DNA from: Cyprinodon diabolis
Taxonomy: Eukaryota; Chordata; Actinopteri; Cyprinodontiformes; Cyprinodontidae
DNA length: 64,000 bases
Direction: 5' to 3'
NCBI GenBank assembly: GCA_030533445.1
Contig: CM060075.1
Span: 39,083,719 to 39,147,718 of the forward strand
A program made the translations under genes and the position numbers. Under the pieces are notes generated by a model. It was not told where the DNA came from, did no database searches, and was given only the letters and a program-made list of their open reading frames with translations. Shown here in pieces: positions 58,646 through 64,000 of the stretch. Positions within the stretch are counted from its first letter, which is position 1, and each line of letters opens with the position of its first letter.

Positions 58646-59768
58646 GATTTCTGAGTTGATCCTGTTTAGAAAGAAAAAGATCAGAATGCAAGACATACAT
58701 CTTGTTTATTAATTTGTACATTTTCTTAATATGTAAAAAAAATGCTTCTAAAGGAAATTGTTGCCTCTCATTCAGATTGTATGGACTAAAAACATGTTCC
58801 TATTAGCTTGCGTAAACTTTTTTATTTCAACAACTTAATAAAACAAACATTTATCCTATGACCGCTTGGCAGGGAGGATAGAGCTGAATCTTATTGAGAG
58901 AGAGACAAGTCAGGAGATAACATGACTTTCCCCCCCATGTTTGTATCATAGCATTGGTCCTTCCTAGTTTTTATTAATTAGAATTTAACGAAGGTCTGAA
59001 GCAAAGATCCTACCAACTAGTGAAACATTTTATAGATCACCAAAACAAAATAATTAGTTGTTGATCGATGACCGAGAATAAATCAATAATCAGTGCCTAA
59101 ATTCTGAGTCATCAGTAAAGATTTTACGGTAGAAATAGTAAGAATATGTTTTTGGGAGATAAGGAATTACGGTTAGATTTAAACAAAAGAACAAACAAAG
59201 TGTTTCATTAGTTATGCACTTTAACAAATTCTAAATTATTCCTATCTTTTGTCTTACAAGAAAACAAAGTTTGACTAAAATTAGAATTTGAAACGCGTCC
59301 CGATTCATCTATACTTCTAGTTGTAATAACTATGCTTTGCCTAATGTTAGCACAAAACATTTTCTTAGGTTTTACACAAACATTTTTGGGTAATAGGAGA
59401 AATGAAAAGGATGAGTTTTTTTTTTTAGACTAAAGCAGTGGAGAGGTATTTGACTAAAGACTTGCATATGGTTTTACGATTGAGTAACTCAAGATGACCG
59501 TAGGCTCGTTCTCTTCTAAGCATGAAAAAACAGCCACATTACCAGGAAACTAACTGTTCATCTTATAGCTCTGTGTTGCTGGTCCAACCTAAAGGGCTTT
59601 GTGAAACAGCTGATTTTCCTGCCCGTGACTGAATAGCCCAGATTCAGGACCGGTAGGTTTAAGGTGAGCCCAAATTATTTCTATAGTACCTTTCAGTAAA
59701 AAGAAAAAGTAAAGTTTAGTACATCAACAGAACAGCAAAAACAAAAATGCAGTCAAACTTAAAGTAAT

Positions 59769-59852
59769 GGTATTTATCCTACAGTTGAATTAACTCAGCC
59801 AAGGGCCGATGGTATTTATCCTACAGTTGAATTAACTCAGCCAAGGGCCGAT
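59769..59852. repeat. 42-bp tandem duplication unique to right arm
   Basis: Two exact copies starting 'ggtatttatcctacagttga' and ending 'ccaagggccgat'. The left arm has one copy (about 55964-56005). Confidence 0.95.
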
Positions 59853-61967
59853 CTAAAGAAAAATATAGTTTAAACCTTAATTCAAGGCAATGTACATTCC
59901 TTGAATACGGCCTGGATAGTTTCTCCATGTTTAGTCAGGGGGTATGCAGATCAGTCTGGAGCCTGAAGATGAAGCAAAGTGAACAACCAGTGAGGAGATA
60001 CGGTAGAGGTGGGGGGTTGGGTTTTATGAGAAACAGCACACAATGTAGGGTAAAAGTTCTTCTCAGAAATATGCTTGTTTATCAAAGGACTCTTAATAGA
60101 AAAAAAGGATTTCTCATAATACTACTGACTATTGATTGTGAGATGTAATTTTACCTAAAGGGCGTAATATCATTCTTTGTAAAATACTGTAAAATTTATC
60201 ATCTAGAATGTTTACTGATCCGACACAGCTGAAATTCTGATCCTGTAGGTTTTTTGACATAATTTTATCTTCTGCAGACCGATATAGTTCTGACTAAAGA
60301 GTTAGGCAGAGTGGTTATATCATGTTTAAGGGTTAAATACCTACAGGGTTGAAAACAGACTTGCATTAAAGAGTACAGACATGATGGTTTCATTGTAAAT
60401 AATAAATAGCCCAACTAATTCAATAAAAAACATTATATTCACATGACTATACTAGTTAGTTATACAAAGAAATGATGGTATGATCACGTAGATGTTTAAG
60501 ACTACTTAGAGGTTGGTTTGAATCTTGTTGCATTCATGACAAAAAGAAAAAAAAAGATAGACAAGCAAAAACATAAAGTAGCAGATCTAAAACAACTAAT
60601 TTTGATGAGGAAAAAAATAACAGCAGTAGAAGCTGAGTAGTTTACATTTTAACCATACAGCGAATGTCACCCTAATCTGCTCCTAAAATGTTTTTGTAAG
60701 TTTTTACAGCTTAAATAATAGTGGGTAATGCTTTGTTTTTGTTACATGTTCAGTCAACAGATGTTTGATTTAGACACCATTGGATTATTCTGTAATCGAT
60801 TGCTTCTCCTTTAGATTTGCATCTGTTAAAAAAAAAAAGAAAAACCTATTACCTTCCCTTGTGTAACTCTTATTTCCATGTTATACTAGTAGGTCTCCCA
60901 TAGAATGAGTCAACAGAGTAATGCCTTTATCAAAAAATTTTATTTTGTGCTTGTTTGTATTGAGAAAAGTTAGGGGGAAAAAAAAGTAGATGTTTATAAA
61001 AAGTGGTAGAAAAATAGGTTCTCCGGAAAAGATATTAAAAAAAGGAACATTTTTTCATAGTCAAATGATGAAAACAGAGATAGTGATTATCTAAAATGCT
61101 AAATACTGTCCGTCATTTTGTAGTTAGAAAGATCTTGCAAAATGCTTGATTCATCATGTCATACAGCTACAGTTATGAGCATATAATGTGGTTTTGCCTA
61201 CATGAGCATTTGTAAACAAGTTCTAGGAGAAACGGTCTGTAATGTGAGTTTTTGCTTGTTTATAATTCACTATCTTTCAAGGCACAAACTTTCCTCCAAG
61301 TGTGATACTAATACCAGAACGTTTATTTGATTGTTCTTGTGTTTGGTTACAGGAGTATGGTGGAGACATAGGACAAGGATATTTGAGGATAAGGAGGCAA
61401 TATTATTGACTTTTATACTGTGAATAACCTAAAATTTCTACTTAAATGGGATTTTAGTAAAGACTGAAATGTAAATATATTTTTTTCCAAAATAAAGCAA
61501 AGGTTTTAGACAGATTACCTTACTGCAAAATGAGGGTTGTAAACTGCAGATTTGTTTTAAAAAAATGCAATGAAGTAGCAACTAGCACTTTCTGCTGCCT
61601 GTATTTCTTGTAATGACACATAAAGACAGGAACTCACTCTACAACAAAACTGACGGAGAAGCTGGTAGGGTATAGAAAACAGATAACTGGGTTGAAAATA
61701 TTCAATAGTTTAAGTTCTGCTCCTCAGACGGTCTGCTAAAAAGATGACTGCTACAAGTCCCAGAAGGCTGAGGCCAACAACTAATTGCACAAGGAGTATT
61801 TGCAAAAACTTAAAGGGTTTACTTACAAACGTATCATGAAGCTCAAACCCCTGCTTCAGAACAATGACGCTAGATAGAGCAAAAGTTCTAATTGCTAGAT
61901 GGCTCCATCAAATTTGCACTTAAAATGTCCTCCCGTTTTACAGAATTGGCCATCTGACAAGGGTGCT

Positions 61968-62000
<33 letters not shown>

Positions 62001-62907
62001 ATAAACAGGAATAGAAACTTTATGATTTTCTTTTTAGGCTCTTTTCACATAATTACTAAGAAGACAGTAGCTACATTTGGAGGTTGAGATGTGTTAAAAA
62101 CTGCTTGGTCTTGGCAGACTAAAAATTATAGGCTGAATACTGTATGCAATTACTTTTTCTTAATCTATGCTATTTGAAAACCTTTCAGTAATAAAAGTGA
62201 AATTACCATATAGCTGATATATCTGTTAAATCTACGTGAACAAGGTTCAGGTGCTATTACCTACAGCGTTTCTCTGATTTCTGTTCAGGAAAGGGTTAAA
62301 CAATTTATCAGTTTGCCACTATATCAAATCTATTATTAGAATTACAAAAAAAAAAAAAAAAAATCAAAAATCTAGGGATAGATAAAAAAGATTAATGATT
62401 CAGTAGAGAAATAAATGTTTGAAAAAATTAAGAGATTAATACAAAAAATTATTTAAAAAAAGAGGACAGTTTGTTTTAACAAGCTATAGTTTTCCCAATC
62501 AGTTGGTTTCAAATTAAGAATATAATCAAACATATGGATAGATAAGCCTTTAGATACAAATATCACTATCCAGTTATTGATACAATTTTAGTAGAGCTGA
62601 AAAACCGCTCTGTCAAAGTTGCTCTCTGTGAACAGCAGAGAAAAGCAGAAAATCTTTCCTCAGGCAGCAGAACGCTACAAAACATTTGCAATCCATAGAC
62701 TGTCATCTATCAGGTTTGTACGATAGATATTTCCATCAATGATCGAATAGTGAGAAGAAGAAAAATGATTCTGTCTATTTAAAAAAAACCCAGGCAGTGA
62801 ATTGAGTGAACAAAAAACTAACTTTAAACATATTGTGTTTCAGACGCTTTGTGGCTCAGATCGTGACGCTGTGGCTCCACCTTATCAGCTGATCGAATCA
62901 GGAGTTA

Positions 62908-62942
62908 CCAAAGACAGATACCGCGACTTTTGAATTTATATA
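62908..62942 (-). promoter_or_regulatory. TATA-like promoter candidate, right arm
   Basis: Mirror of the left-arm site: TATATAAAT on the minus strand at 62942-62934, preceded by the mirrored 183-bp duplication. It points towards the spacer, so the two sites are convergent. Confidence 0.3.
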
Positions 62943-63786
62943 GGGGTTGGGGGATGGCTACTGTGTGAGTGTGAATTTTTCACCCCCTCCCAAGGTCCAA
63001 ACACCTGACGGATTAATTAACCGTTCACATCAGATGACTCTTAAACCGTGTGGCATGGTGTGAGCTCCTCATGGTGTGACCTATCACATCATGTGACCCT
63101 TAGGAAGGACAGTGATTCACAAAGAGTCTCTCCTCTTTTTTCTAAGTGGTGTATTTTTCACCCCCTCCCAAGGTCCAAACACCTGATGGATTAATTAACC
63201 ATTCACATCAGGTGACTCTTAGGAAGGACAGTGTGGCGTGGTGTGAGCTCCTCATGATGCGACCTTTCACATGAGGAGACCCTTAGGAAGGACAGTATCG
63301 TCTTTGTATAGAGCGCTTCAGTCAGCCCCCCCACTTTGTATAGAATGCTCTGGATAGCCGTCAGTAAGTCACCTATTCTTACTGGAGAAAGGACAGCAGC
63401 CTAGAGTGACCCAGATCTTTTCCACTGCAACCTGCGTCTGAGCGAGCACAGAATCGGCTAGAAACACAACAACCATGATGGATGATAAGGTGGGAGAGCA
63501 TTTTATTTATTTTTTTTTCTAACCATCTTAAAAAAGATTGTGTATTTAAGTTTGGGAAAGACAGCTAGATGCGATCTAAACCTTCCCTCCATTTTTACGG
63601 AAGTAAACAAGGAGCAAGACGGCTTGTGACGTTATTGAAGTCTCTACTGCGCACGTGGGACGCTTAAACCGTATGAATGAACAAAATTAGACATTTTTTT
63701 TTTAATTTTTATTTTATTTTATTTTATTTTATTTTCTTTTAATAGACCGATACATATACATGTACATCATTATTTATGGTGTATAA

Positions 63787-63826
<40 letters not shown>

Positions 63827-64000
63827 TTACAGAATCCTATGAGGCAAAGGGCCACATAGTAAGGCAGAGTGAGGGGGTCGCAGCCATCCCCCAACCCCCC
63901 TCGCTGCAGTGTGAGTGTCACTCACACTCATCACACAGCTGCTCAAGCTGCAGGCAGGCAGAGATTGAAACGGAGTGCTTACAGTGATTATATAAGAAAT

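Larger units (their letters stand above)
58646..64000 (-). repeat. Right arm of giant inverted repeat
   Basis: Reverse complement of 51820-57127. It differs by scattered substitutions, a tandem duplication of 42 bp (59769-59852) absent from the left arm, a 7-bp difference near 63886 ('gccatcccccaacc' here, shorter in the left arm), and different (AT)n lengths (63789-63825). The T homopolymer is mirrored as A at about 61971-61999. The match is still perfect at base 64000, so the arm continues beyond the window. Confidence 0.95.

Noticed and set aside
55666..60148. A 73-codon frame present on both palindrome arms (55887-55666 and 59927-60148)
   Set aside because: Its identity between arms follows from the inverted repeat. 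It has no domain, no convincing start context and no neighbours that would make it a gene.

Overview
The window is AT-rich nuclear DNA from a bony fish, probably a spiny-rayed teleost. The evidence is a tandem family of intronless-CDS TRIM E3 ligase genes of the teleost TRIM25-like/finTRIM kind, plus fish-type repeats: Penelope-like elements with a GIY-YIG domain, CR1/L2-type LINE fragments, hAT and PIF/Harbinger-like elements, tRNA-like SINEs and long (AT)n tracts. The species is not identified.

From 4 to 52 kb, six TRIM loci lie head to tail, all on the minus strand: TRIM-1 4308-5961 (two frameshifts), TRIM-2 11344-12451 (RING frameshift, coiled coil deleted), TRIM-3 16582-18231 (intact, 549 aa), TRIM-4 24866-26191 (open 441-aa frame, B30.2 domain lost), TRIM-5 33886-35553 (intact, 555 aa) and TRIM-6 50839-51525 (B30.2 domain only). 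TRIM-3, -4 and -5 share a splice acceptor about 80-110 bp before the ATG, so each coding exon follows a non-coding first exon; candidate first exons end at 20203, 28625 and 45376. Related 3' flanks show that the duplicated unit was larger than the coding exon. The locus looks like a birth-and-death immune-type array in which only two of six members keep RING, B-boxes, coiled coil and B30.2 together.

Between the TRIM loci almost all recognisable sequence is mobile DNA: a 518-bp element carrying the first exon of a RecQ-like helicase, two solo-LTR candidates, two copies of a CAGGG-ended element, two copies of a 629-bp hAT-like element (one nested inside a Harbinger-like element, itself inside hAT remains), Penelope-like fragments at 6.1-6.9, 30.5-31.2 and 33.3 kb, and several LINE fragments.

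From about 51820 to the end of the window lies the most striking structure: a giant inverted repeat with arms of about 5.3 kb (51820-57127 and 58646-64000) around a 1.5-kb spacer. The arms differ by scattered substitutions and indels. They carry no convincing coding gene, but each has a TATA-like site preceded by an imperfect 183-bp tandem duplication, and the two sites face each other across the spacer. The right arm is still matching when the window ends. The palindrome may be a real recent inverted duplication or an assembly fold-back; the arm differences argue for the first but do not prove it.
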